From the NCBI GenBank assembly GCA_026413225.1, contig JAPMTP010000079.1, forward strand, positions 180,971-244,970: a DNA stretch of 64,000 bases, given 5' to 3'. Source of the DNA: Otis tarda (taxonomy: Eukaryota; Chordata; Aves; Otidiformes; Otididae). The position numbers were made by a program, and so were the translations under genes. This document shows positions 1-10,083 of the stretch, one piece after another. The first letter of the stretch is position 1, and each line of letters opens with the position of its first letter. The notes beneath the pieces are model-generated. The model saw only the letters and a list, made by a program, of their open reading frames with translations. It was not told the origin of the DNA and made no database searches.

Positions 1-387
1 TGCTCCGGCGTGGGTCATCTCTTCCACGGAGTGCAGTCTCTCCAGAATGGCTGTCCCAGCGGGCCCTCCACGGGCCGATTCGGGCCCAGTCAGCAGCCTG
101 GCAAGAGGCCAGAGGGTGAGGCCTGCAAGGCCCATGAGGCCTGTGCCTCCCCCTCTGTGCCTCTGCCCCCGCTCAGCTTCTTCACATCTTCTCTTCCCTC
201 TTTTTTTTCTTCTGTTTTCCCCTTCTTAAATATGTTATCGCAGAGGCGTTATCACGGAACATTCTGCTACCAATCGGCTCAGCTTTGGCCAGCAGCGGGT
301 CCGCCCTAGGCCTGGCAGAATCCACTGAACAAAGGGGAGTGACTTCTAGCAGTTTCCTACAGAAGCTACCACATTAGCCCCCCCTCG

Positions 388-402
388 CCCCCCCCCCCCC
401 CC
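388..402. repeat. C15 homopolymer
   Basis: An uninterrupted run of 15 C lies in the retroviral internal tail, preceded by another C-rich stretch at about 378-386. The exact length is likely to be unreliable in any assembly. Confidence 0.9.
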
Positions 403-473
403 AACAAAACCGTGTATGATGCTTCATATCATTCAGGGAAACTGTTTAAGTAAAAGAATTTACTTAGTGTGAT

Positions 474-485
474 AAAAAGGGGGGA
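474..485 (+). other. Polypurine tract (plus-strand primer site)
   Basis: AAAAAGGGGGGA is followed by one T and then the TG that opens the LTR at 487. In retroviruses a purine run of this kind, immediately upstream of the 3' LTR, primes plus-strand DNA synthesis. Its place between the internal tail and a TG...CA-bounded LTR supports the reading that the LTR is the 3' one. Confidence 0.75.
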
Positions 486-1490
486 TTGATATAGGGGACC
501 ACGTAGAAATGGGGACAATAAGTTAATCACAACTATATATGTATGCACTTAAAGAATTGCTGTAGTTCAGCCCCAATCGGGACCAGACTACACAGTCTCT
601 CTCTCACTCCCCGCCCCCAAGAGAACAGGGGGAGATTTGGTAAACAAAAGAAAACCAGGGAAAAAACCAAACACGTGGGTTGAGATTGAACAAAAAGTAA
701 ATTTAACAGTAATGACAGAAGAAAACAAAACAGTGATGCAATACAAATACAGTATAATGGCTTACAACAAATCTCCACACTTAGTTTCTTCCAAGCAGCA
801 GGAGGCTCCCTTCAGCACCCTCCTCGCTTATATACTGAGCATGATGTCAGATGGGATGGAACAGCCCTTTGGCTAATTTGGGTAAATTAACCCCAGCTGT
901 TAGCTAATTAGTTAACTATCCCAGCCATAGGAGCTACCAGTTGCAGTTCTCCACCCAGCTCAGGTAAATATTAGCTCTATCCTAGCCAGAACCAGGACAA
1001 GAATATAGTTACAAAACATAGTCACGTAACCATATAGCTTAGAGAAACAATTAATGGAGGAGGAAGTCTGTTTTTTTTTCTTTTCCTGACGAAGGACTCA
1101 TTTGTAAGGAGTGAGAAACAGTCTCGCATTATCTCAAGGGAGTGATTAGAAAGAACAAGAATTCAAAACCAGGATGGCATGTGTCACAAATACATCTATA
1201 AACCTCCTTGCTAAAGGAAAACAGATGGTTAACAAGGACATGAATCAGCTCAAGCTGATAAGAACACTGCAAGCTTGCAGGATCATTGCATTCTAGGCTA
1301 AAGGTGAAAAGTACACCATGAAGACCTACGGCCTTCATCCCAAAGGCCACCGAAGACCCCTGCCCACAATTATTGGGAGAATTTGCGCACGCGCGAAGGA
1401 CTGATAAGCTAATTAGCATACGAAGCAAGAGTAGGTGGGTTTAGGTAATGAATATGTGTAGGCGTCAATTGAATATTCATTGTTTTATTG

Positions 1491-1498
1491 TACAAAAA
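1491..1498 (+). promoter_or_regulatory. Possible TATA-like element of the LTR promoter
   Basis: TACAAAAA lies about 70 bp upstream of the AATAAA signal, so transcription starting about 25-30 bp downstream would give a short R region containing that signal. This is a position-based guess. A better TATA match, TTATATAC at 828-835, lies too far upstream to be the core promoter unless R is unusually long. Confidence 0.3.
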
Positions 1499-1563
1499 TG
1501 GGACGGTTTTCTACCTGGGGCATGCACGCTTGTGGTGGAGCGATCCCCCGTGCATCTGCACGC

Positions 1564-1569
1564 AATAAA
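1564..1569 (+). promoter_or_regulatory. Polyadenylation signal AATAAA in the LTR
   Basis: A canonical AATAAA lies 55 bp before the LTR end, in a stretch that reads GCACGCAATAAACATACC. This is the usual place for the retroviral polyadenylation signal near the R/U5 border. It would end retroviral transcripts just before the satellite array. Confidence 0.7.
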
Positions 1570-1618
1570 CATACCTAGTTTATAACTTCCGAGTTACAGA
1601 GTCCATTTCCGTATGTCA

Positions 1619-1884
1619 ATAGTAAGTGTCAGAATCCTGGTGATGCAGGAAAGCCGAGAGACCCAATGTTTTTGAGCTTGTAGATGCGGTGGGAAGAGTC
1701 GGTGAGGAGCAGCAAGAACTTTCAGAGCAGGCACTTCTGGTGTTGGAGTAATCGTCTGATGTTCGGGACTTATAAGATTTATTCTCAGAGGGCTGCCAGG
1801 TTGACTTGGTGGCAAATGTCAGAGTCCTGTTGGCCTAGGGAAGCCCAGAGCAATCGTCTGACGTTGGGGATAGTCCTAGTCAGT
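1619..1884 (-). repeat. Decayed satellite monomers in reverse orientation at the array edge (about 1.4 units)
   Basis: Starting right after the LTR, the plus strand can be aligned by eye to the reverse complement of the satellite. Landmarks in order are CAGGAAAGCC and ACCCAATGT (about 1644-1670), GAGGAGCAGCAAGA (about 1707-1720), GGCACTTCTGGTGTTGGAG (about 1731-1749), AATCGTCTGATGTTCG, then CAGAGGGCTGCCAGG, GGGAAGCCCAGAGC and AATCGTCTGACGTTGGGGA. Match to the consensus looks like 65-75%, far worse than elsewhere. A near-full unit is followed by a second piece that jumps from the AGGGAAAGCC landmark straight to AGCAATCGTC. The orientation then flips. This is the oldest-looking satellite in the window. 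Confidence 0.8.
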
Positions 1885-1890
1885 CCTAGA
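1874..1890. other. First polarity switch of the satellite (reverse to forward)
   Basis: Left of here the plus strand carries reverse-oriented satellite, ending with a GACGTTGGGGATAG segment. From about 1885 it carries forward-oriented sequence (CCTAGACCACCAGGACTCCGA, equivalent to the consensus CCTGACGAACAGGGCTTCGA). The first forward piece is itself broken: after about 1935 it jumps to the AGCTCTTGCTGCTCC landmark and lacks roughly 60 bp of A-rich and CGTCGG sequence. The exact breakpoint is blurred by divergence. Confidence 0.7.
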
Positions 1891-4800
1891 CCACCAGGAC
1901 TCCGACATTTTCCACCATTTCAAGCCGGCAGCCCTGTGAGCAGCTCTTGCTGCTCCTCACCGGTTGTTGACGCCACATCTACAACACCACAGACATTGGG
2001 GCTCCGGGCTTTCCCTGACGAACAGGGCTTCGACGCTTACCATCAACTGCACTGGAGCACCCACTAAAATATTACTCTAAAAAGCAAGAACGTCGGACCA
2101 TTGTTCCCACACCAAAAGTGCCAGCAACTAAAGCTCTTGCTGCTCCTCACCGGCAGTTGACGCCACATTTACAGCATCACAGACACTGGGGCTGCGGGCT
2201 TTCCCTGACGAACAGGGCTTCGACGTTTACCATCAACTGCACAAGGCCGCCCACTGGAGAAATACCCTAAAAATCACGAGCGTCGCACGATTGCTCCCAT
2301 ACCAAAAGTGCCAGCAACTAAAGATCTTCCTGCTTCTCACAGGCCGTTCACACCACATCTACAGCACCACAGACACTGGGGCTCCGGGCTTTCCCTGACG
2401 AACAGCGCTTTGACTTTTACCATCAAGTGCACGGAAGAGCCTACTGAAAAAATACCCTAAAAATCACGAATGTCAGATGATTGCTCCCATACCAAAAGAG
2501 CCAGCAACTAAAGCTCTTGCTGCTCCTCACCTGTCCTTCACACCGCATCTACAGGACCACAAACACCGGGGCTCTGGGCTTTCCCTGATGAACAGTGCTT
2601 CAACGTTTAACATCATCTGCACGGAAGCGTCCACTGAAAAAATATCCTAAAAATCACGAATGTCGGACGATTGCTCCCACACCAAAAGTGCCAGCAACTA
2701 AAGCTCCTGCTGCTCCTCACTGGCCGTTGAGGCCGCATCTACAACACCACAGACATCGGGGCTCCGGGCTTTGCCTGACAAACAGCGCTTTGACGTTTAC
2801 CATCTACTGCACAGGGCCGCCCACTGAAAATATAGCCTAAAAATCAAGAACCTCAGACGATTGCTCCAACACCAAAAGTGCCAGGAACTAAAGCTCCTCC
2901 TGTTCCTCACCCACCCTTCACACCACATCTACAGCACCACTGACACTGGCGCTCCGGGCTATCCCTGACGAACAGCGCTTTGACCTTTACCATCAACTGC
3001 ATAGGAGCACCCACTAAAAAAAAATACCATAAAAAATATGAATGTCTGACGATTGCTCCCACACCAAAAGTGCTAGCAACTCAAGCTCTTGCTGCTCCTC
3101 ACCAGCCGCTAACGCCGCATCTACAGTACCACAGACACTGGGGCTCCGGGCTTTCTCTGACGAACAGCGCTTCGACGTTTACCAACAGCTGCACAGAAGC
3201 GCCCACAGAAAATATATCCCAAAATCACGAACGTTAGAAGATTGCTCCCATACCAAAAGTGCCAGCAACTAAAGCACTTGCTGCTCCTCACCAGCAGTTG
3301 ACTACGCATCTACAGCACCACAGACATTGGGGCTCTGGGCTTTTCATGACCAACAGCGCTTCGACCTTTACCATCAACTGCATAGGAGCACCCACTAAAA
3401 AAAATACCATAAAAGGTACGAATGTCAGACGATTGCTCCCACAGCAAAAGTGCCAGCAACTCAAGCTCTCGCTGCTCCTCACCGGCCGTTCACGCCGCAT
3501 CTACAGCATCACAGACAATGGGCCTTCTGGCTTTTCCGGACGAACAGCGCTTCGAAGTTTCCCATCAACTGCACAGGGCCGTCCACTGGAAAAATACCCT
3601 AAAAATCACGAATGTCGCACGATTGCTCCCACACCAACCGTGCCAGACACTAAAGCTCTTTCTGCACCTCACCAGCAACTGATGCCGCATCTACAGCACC
3701 ACAGACACTGGGGCTGCGGGCTTTCCCTGACGATCAGCGCTTCGACGTTTACATCAGTCGAACGGAATTTCCCCTGAAAAGTACCCTAAAAATCATGAAC
3801 GTCAGATGATTGCTCCCACACCAAAAGTGCCAGCAACTAAAGCTCTTGCTGCTCCTCACCCACCCTTAACACCGCATCTTCAGGACCACAGACATTGGGA
3901 ATCCAGGCATTCCCTGACGAAAATGCTTTGACATTTACCATCAATTGCACGGAAGTGCCCTCTGAAAAAATACCCTAAAAATCACGAACGTCGGACGATT
4001 GCTCCCACACCAAAAGTGCTAGTAACTAAAGCTCTTGCTGCTCCTCACCAGCCGCTGACGCCGCATCTACAGTACCACAGACACTGGGGCTCCGGGCTTT
4101 CTCTGATGAACAGGGCTTTGACGTTTACCAACAACTGCACAGAAGCGCCCACAGAAAATATATCCTAAAATCACGAAAGTCGGACTATTGCTCCCACACC
4201 AAAAGTGCTAGCAACTAAAGCTCTTGCTGCTCCTCACCAGCCGCTGATGCCGCATCTACAGTACCACAGACACTGGGGCTCCAGGGTTTCCCTGACAAAC
4301 AGTCCTTCGAAATTTACCATCAACAGCACAGGACCAGCACTGACAAAATCCACTAAAAATCATGAACATTGGACGATTGCTCCCACACCACAGCTGCCAG
4401 CAACTAAAGCACTTGCTGCTCCTCACCGGCATTTGACGTCGCATCTACAGCATCACAGACATTGGGGTTCTGGGCTTTTCATGACCAACAGCGCATCGAC
4501 GTATAACATAAAATGCACAGGGCCGCCCACTGACAAAATACCCTAAAAATCACGAAGGTCTGCATATTGCTCCGACACCAGAATTGCCAGCAATTCAAGC
4601 TCTTGCTGCCCCTCACCGGACTTTAATGCTGCACCTACACCACCAGAGACATTGGGGCTCTGGGCTTTCCATGACCAACAGCCTTTCGACATTTACCATC
4701 AACTGCACAGAATGCCCATTGAAAAATTACCCTAAAAATCACGAACGTGGGACAATTGTTCCCACACCAAAAGTGCCAGCCACTCAAGCTCTTGCTGCTC

Positions 4801-6270
4801 CTCAGCGGCCGTTGACACCGCATCTACAGCAGCACAGACACTGGGGCTCTGGGCTTTCCCAGATGAACAGCGCTTCGACTTTTACCATCAACTGCACGGA
4901 AGCGCCCACAGAAAAAAATATCCCAAAATCACCAAAGTCGGACGATTGCTCCCATACCAAAAGTGCCAGCAACTAAAGCACTTGTTGCTCCTCACCGGCA
5001 GTTGACTCCGCATCTACAGCACCACAGACATTGGGGCTCTGGGCTTTTCATGACCAACAGTGCTTCGACGTTTACCATCAACTGCATAGGTGCACCCACT
5101 AAAAAAAATACCATAAAAGGTACGAATGTCAGACGATTGCTCCCACAGCAAAAGTGGCAGCAACTCAAGCTCTTGCTGCTCCTCACCGGCCGTTGACGCC
5201 TCTTCTACAGCACCACAGACACTGGGGCTGCGGTCTTTCCCTGACGAACGGCGCTTCGACATTATCATAAAATGCACAGGAGTACCCACTAAAAACATTA
5301 CCCTAAAAATCACGAACGTCGGACGATTGCTCCCACACCAAACGTGCCAGCAAATAAAGCTCTTGCTCCTCCTCACCGCCCCTTCACACCGCACCTTCAG
5401 TACCACATACACTGGGGCTCCCGGCTTTCCCTGTTGAACAGCGCTTCGACGTTTACCATCAACTGCACAGGGCCGCCCACTTACAAAATGCCCTAAAAAT
5501 CATGTACGTGGGACGATAGCTCCCACACCAAAAGTGCCAGCAACTCAAGCTCTTGCAGCTCCTCACCGGCTGTTGTCGCAGCATCTACAACAACACAGAC
5601 ACTGGTGCTTCAGGCTTTCCCTGATGAACAGCGTTTCGAAGTTTACCATCAACTGCACTGAAGCGCCCACTGAAGAAATTACACTAAAAATCATCAACAT
5701 GGGATGATTGTTCCCACACCAAACGTGCCAGCAACTCAGGCTCTTGCTGCTCCTCACCCACCCTTCACACCGCATCTACAGGACACCAGACACTGGGGCT
5801 CTGGGCTTTCCCTGATGAACAGCGCTTCTACGTTTTTCATCAACTACACAGGGCCTCCCACTTACAAAATGCTTCAAAACCCACGAACATTGCACGATTG
5901 CTACCCCATCAAAAGTGCCAGCAACTAAACCTCTTGCTGGCCCTCACTGGCCGCTGACGCCGCAACTACAGCACCACAGACACTGGGGCTCTCGGCTTTC
6001 CATGGCCAACAGCACTTCGACGTTTGCCATCAACTGCAGGGAAGAGCCCACTGAAAACATACCCTAAAAATCACGAACGTCGGACGATTGCTCCCACACC
6101 ACAAGTGCCAGCAACTAAAGCTCTTGCTGCTCCTCACCGGCCGTTGACGCCACACGTACAGCACCAGAGACACTGGGGATTCAGGCTTTCCCTGACGAAC
6201 AACGCTTCAACTTTTAACATAAACTGTAGGAAAACGCCCACGAAAAACATTACCCTAAACAGTATGAATG
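1885..6270 (+). repeat. Satellite subfamily A: diverged edge block, about 23 monomers
   Basis: These units share diagnostic differences from the rest of the array. They have CAACTAAAGCTC where later units have CCACTCAAGCTC, CTCACCGGCCGTTGACGCCGCATC where later units have CTCAGCGGCCATTGGCAGCGCACC, AACAGCGCTTC instead of AACAGGGCTTC, CATCAACTGCAC instead of CACCAGCTGCAC, and a tail with ATACCCTAAAAATCACG instead of AACCCCGAAAAATCACG. Units within the block also differ from each other by many scattered changes. Local duplications are visible: about 3286-3470 closely matches 4990-5170, about nine units apart. Diverged units at an array margin fit the known pattern of homogenisation acting less at array edges. 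Confidence 0.88.
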
Positions 6271-7031
6271 TCGGACAATTCCTCCCACACCAAAAGTGGC
6301 AGCCGCTCAAGCTCTTGCTGCTCCTCAGTGGCCATTGGCAGTGCACCTACAGCACCAAAGACACTGGGGCTCCGGGCTTTCCCTGACGAACAGGGCTTCG
6401 ACGTTTACCACCAGCTACACGTGGGCGCCCCCTGAAAAAAAAACCCAAAAAATCACGAACGTCGGACCATTGCTCCCACACCAAAAGTGCCAGCCACTCA
6501 AGCTCTTGCTGCTCCTCAGCGGCCATTGGCAGTGCACCTACAGTAGCACAGACATTGGGGCTCCGGGCTTTCCCTGACGAACAGGGCTTCGACGTTTACC
6601 ACCAGCTGCACCAGGGCGCCCCCTGAAAAAAAAACCCGAAAAATCACGAACGTCGGACGATTGCTCCCACACAAAAAGTGCCAGCAACTAAATCTCTTGC
6701 TGATTTTCACCGGCCTTTGATGCCTCATCTACAGGACCACAGACACTGGCTCCACTGGGGCTGCGGTCTTTCCCTGATGAAGAGTGCTTCGACGCTTCCC
6801 ATAAACTGCACAGGAATACCCACTAAAAACATTACCCTAAAAATCACGAACGTCGGACGATTGCTCCCACACCAAAAGTGCCAGCCACTCAAGCTCTTAC
6901 TGCTCCTCACCGGCTGTTGTCGCAGCATCTACAACAACACAGACACTGGTGCTTCAGGCTTTCCCTGATGAACAGCGTTTCGAAGTTTACCATCAACTGC
7001 ACTGAAGCGCCCACTGCAGAAATTACACAAA
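6271..7031 (+). repeat. Mosaic zone between subfamilies A and B
   Basis: The diagnostic sites of the two subfamilies alternate here. Units at about 6290-6650 carry B states (GCCATTGGCAGTGCACC, AACAGGGCTTC, CACCAGCTGCAC). Then about 6680-6850 returns to A (CAACTAAATCTC, CACCGGCCTTTGATGCC, ACATTACCCTAAAAATC). The unit at about 6880-7031 starts with B-like CCACTCAAGCTC but has an A-like body (CACCGGCTGTTGTCGCAGC, AACAGCGTTTCGAAG). That body is a close copy of about 5560-5690 in block A. This looks like unequal exchange or gene conversion across the subfamily border. Confidence 0.75.
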
Positions 7032-10000
7032 AAATCACGAACGTGGGACGATTGCTCCCACACCAAAAGTGCCAGCCACTCAAGCTCTTGCTGCTCCTCA
7101 GCGGCCATTGGCAGTGCACCTACAGCAGCACAGACATTGGGGCTCCGGGCTTTCCCTGATGAACAGGGCTTCGACGTTTACCACGAGCTGCACGTGGGCG
7201 CCCACTGAAAAAAACCCCAAGAAATCACAAACGTCGGACGATTGCTCCCACACCAAAAGTGCCAGCCACTCAAGCTCTTGCTGCTCCTCAGCGGCCATTG
7301 GCAGTGCACCTACCGCACCAGAGACATTGGGGCTCCGGCCTTTCCCTGACGAACAGGGCTTCGACGTTTACCACCAGCTGCACGTGGGCGCTCCCTGAAA
7401 AAAAACCCCGAAAAATCACGAACGTCGGACGATTTCTCCCACACCAAAAGGGACAGCCACTCAAGCTCTTGCTGCTCCTCAGCGGCTATTGGCAGCGCAC
7501 TACAGCAGCACGGACAATGGGGCTCCGGGCTTTCCCTGACGAACAGGGCTTCGACGTTTACCACCAGCTGCAAGTGGGCGATCCCTTAAAAAAAAAGGCC
7601 AAAAAATCACGAACGTCGGACGATTGCACCCACACCAAAAGTGCCAGCCACTCAAGCTCTTGCTGCTCCTCAGAGGCCATTGGCAGTGCACATACAGCAG
7701 CACAGACATTGGGGCTCCGGGCTTTCCCTGACGAACAGGGCTTCGACGTTTACCAACACCTACACGTGGGTGACCACTGAAAAAAACCCAAAAAAATCAC
7801 GAACGTCGGACCATTGCTCCCACACCAAAAGTGCCAGACACTCAAGCTCTTGCTGCTCCTCAGCGGCCATTGGCAGTGCACCTACAGCAGCACAGACATT
7901 GGGGCACGGGCTTTCCCTGACAAACAGGGCTTCGATGTTTACCACCAGCTGCACTATGGCGCCCCCTGAAAAAAACCCCGAAAAGTCACGAACATCAGAC
8001 GATTGCTCCCACACGAAAAGGGCCAGACACTCAAGCTCTTGCTGCTCCTCAGCGGCTATTGGCAGCGCACCTATAGCAGCACAGACATTGGGGCTCCGGG
8101 CTTTCCCTGACGAACAGGGCTCCGACGTTTACCACCAGCTGCACTTGATCGCTCCATGAGTAAAAAACCCAAAGAAATCACGAACGTCGGACCATTGCTC
8201 CCACACCAAAAGTGCCACACACTCAAGCTCTTGCTGCTCCTCAGCGGCCATTGGCAGTGCACCTACAGCAGCACAGACATTGGGGCTCCGGGCGTTCCCT
8301 GACGAACAGGGCTTCGATGTTTACCACCAGCTGCACCTGGGCGCCCACTGAAAAAAACCCCGAAAAATCACGAACATCGGACGATTGCTCCCACACCAAA
8401 AGTGCCAGACACTCAAGCTCTTGCTGCTCCTCAGCGGCCATTGGCATTGCACCTACAGCAGCAGAGACATTGGGGCTCCCGGCTTTCCCTGACGAACAGG
8501 GCTTCGCCGTTTACCACCAGCTGCACCTGGGCGTCCCCTGAAAAAAACCCCGATGAAACACGAACGTCGGACAATTGCTCCCACACCAAAAGTGCCAGCC
8601 ACTCAAGCTCTTACTGCTCCTCAGCAGCCGTTGGCACTCCACGTACCGCACCAGAGATATTGAGGCTCCGGTCTTTCCCTGACGAACAGGGCTTCGACGT
8701 TTACCACCAGCTGCACGTGGGCGCCCACTGAAAAAAAACCCCGAAAAATCACGAACGTCGGACCATTGCTCCCACACCAAAAGTGCCAGCCACTCAAGCT
8801 CTTGCTGCTCCTCAGCAGCCATTGGCAGTGCACCTACGGCACCACAGACTTTAGGACTCCCTGCTATCCCTGAAGAACAGGGCTTCGACGTTTACCACCA
8901 GCTGCACCATGGCGCCCCCTGAAAAAAAACCCTGAAGAATAAGGGACGTCGGAATATTGCTCTCACACCGAAATGGCCAGCCACTCAAGCTCTTGCTGCT
9001 CCTCAGCGGCCATTGGCAGTGCACCTACAGCAGCACAGACATTGGGGCTCCGGGCTTTCCCTGACGAACAGGGCTTCGACGTTTACCACCATCTATATGT
9101 GGGCGCCCACTTAAAAAAAAACCCAGAAAATTGACGAACATCGGACGATTGCTCCCACACCAAAAGTGCCAGACACTCAAGCTCTTGCTGCTCCTCAGCG
9201 GCCATTGGCAGCGCACCTACAGCAGCACAGACATTGGGGTTCTGGGCTTTCCCTGACGAACAGGGCTTCGACGTTTACCACCAGCTGAACGTGGTCGCCA
9301 CCTGGAAATAAATCTCGAAAAATCACGAACGTCGGGACATTGCTCCCACACCAAAAGTGCCAGCCACTCAAGCTCTTTCTGCTCCTCAGCGGCCATTGGC
9401 AGTGCACCTACAGCAGCAGAGACATTGGGGCTCCAGGCTTTCCATGACGAACAGGGCTTCGCCGTTTACCACCAGCTGCACCTGGGCGTCCCCTGAAAAT
9501 AACCCCGAAGAAACACGAACGTCGGACCATTGCTCCCACACCAAAAGTGCCAGCCACTCAAGCTCTTGCTGCTCCTCCGCAGCCGTTGGCACTCCAAGTA
9601 CCGCACCAGAGACATTGAGGCTCCGGGCTTTCCCTGACGAACAGGGCTTCGACGTTTACCACCAGCTGCACAACGGCGCCCCCTAAAAAAAAACCCCAAA
9701 AAATCATGAACTTCGGACCATTGCTACAACACCAAAAGTGCCAGCCACTCAAGCTCGTGCTGCTCCTCAGCGGCCATTGGCAGCGCACCTACAGCACCAC
9801 AGACATTGGGGCTCCGGCCTTTCCCTGACGAACAGTGTTTCGATGTTTACCACCAGCTGCACATGGGCGCCCCCTGAAAGTAAAACAGGGAAAAGTTACG
9901 AACGTCGGACGATTGCTCCCACACCAAAAGTGCCAGCCACTCAAGCTCTTGCTGCTCCTCAGCGGCCATTGGCAGCGCACCTACAGCAGCACAGACATTG

Positions 10001-10083
10001 GGGCTCCGGGCTTTCCCTGACAAACAGGGTTTCGACGTTGACCACCAGCTGCACTTGATCGCTCCCTGATAAATAACCCCAAG
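7032..10083 (+). repeat. 16-monomer block, tandem copy 1 (3,052 bp)
   Basis: From the AAATCACGAACGTGGG segment at 7032, this block repeats at 10084 in the same order with a constant offset of 3052, rising to 3055 after three extra A residues in copy 2. I saw only three base changes between copies (near 8152/11204, 8430/11480 and 8480/11532). The boundary is sharp: upstream of 7032 the sequence is subfamily A-like, while upstream of 10084 it is subfamily B. Confidence 0.9.

Larger units (their letters stand above)
1..486 (+). mobile_element. 3' internal non-coding tail of an avian-type endogenous retrovirus (partial)
   Basis: This is single-copy-looking sequence with no satellite similarity. 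It opens with a GCTCCGGCGTGGGTC-type phrase followed by a CCACGG motif, then a pyrimidine-rich stretch (about 170-230), the phrase TTAAATATGTTATCGCAGAG near 226-245, and a CAGCAGCGGGTCCG motif near 290-304. From memory, this succession is typical of the region between env and the 3' LTR of retroviral elements abundant in bird genomes; I could not search to confirm. Open frames of 60-99 codons overlap here but show no retroviral protein motif, so I treat the stretch as non-coding. It ends in a polypurine tract directly before the LTR, which fixes the orientation as plus. The rest of the element would lie left of the window. Family (ERVK-like or ERVL-like) is undecided. Confidence 0.75.
487..1618 (+). 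mobile_element. 3' long terminal repeat of an endogenous retrovirus, about 1,132 bp
   Basis: The start follows the polypurine tract and the end lies where satellite sequence begins. The element begins TGATATAGGG (487-496) and ends CCGTATGTCA (1609-1618). The reverse complement of the end is TGACATACGG, matching the start at 8 of 10 positions, as expected of LTR terminal inverted repeats. The segment at about 825-1005 (TATATACTGAGCATGATGTC and the following CTATCCTAGCCAGAACCAGG) resembles U3 sequence of common bird retroviral LTRs from memory. A polyadenylation signal lies 55 bp before the end, a normal R/U5 position. No primer-binding site follows; satellite begins at once, consistent with a 3' LTR at an insertion point. 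The 5' LTR is not in the window, so the target-site duplication cannot be tested. A 99-codon minus-strand frame at 1129-1428 is taken as chance. Confidence 0.78.

Noticed and set aside
468-486. Alternative LTR start at the TGTGATAAAAAGG segment
   Set aside because: It would put the purine tract inside the LTR. The TG at 487 follows that tract and its first ten bases match the inverted LTR end at 8 of 10 positions.
828-835. TTATATAC as the LTR core promoter
   Set aside because: It lies about 730 bp before the polyadenylation signal, which would need an implausibly long R region; a weak element at 1491-1498 is better placed.
10-1815. Open frames of 60-127 codons in the retroviral tail and LTR
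   Set aside because: No retroviral Gag, Pol or Env motif is visible; the region is the non-coding 3' tail and LTR, and such short frames are expected by chance.
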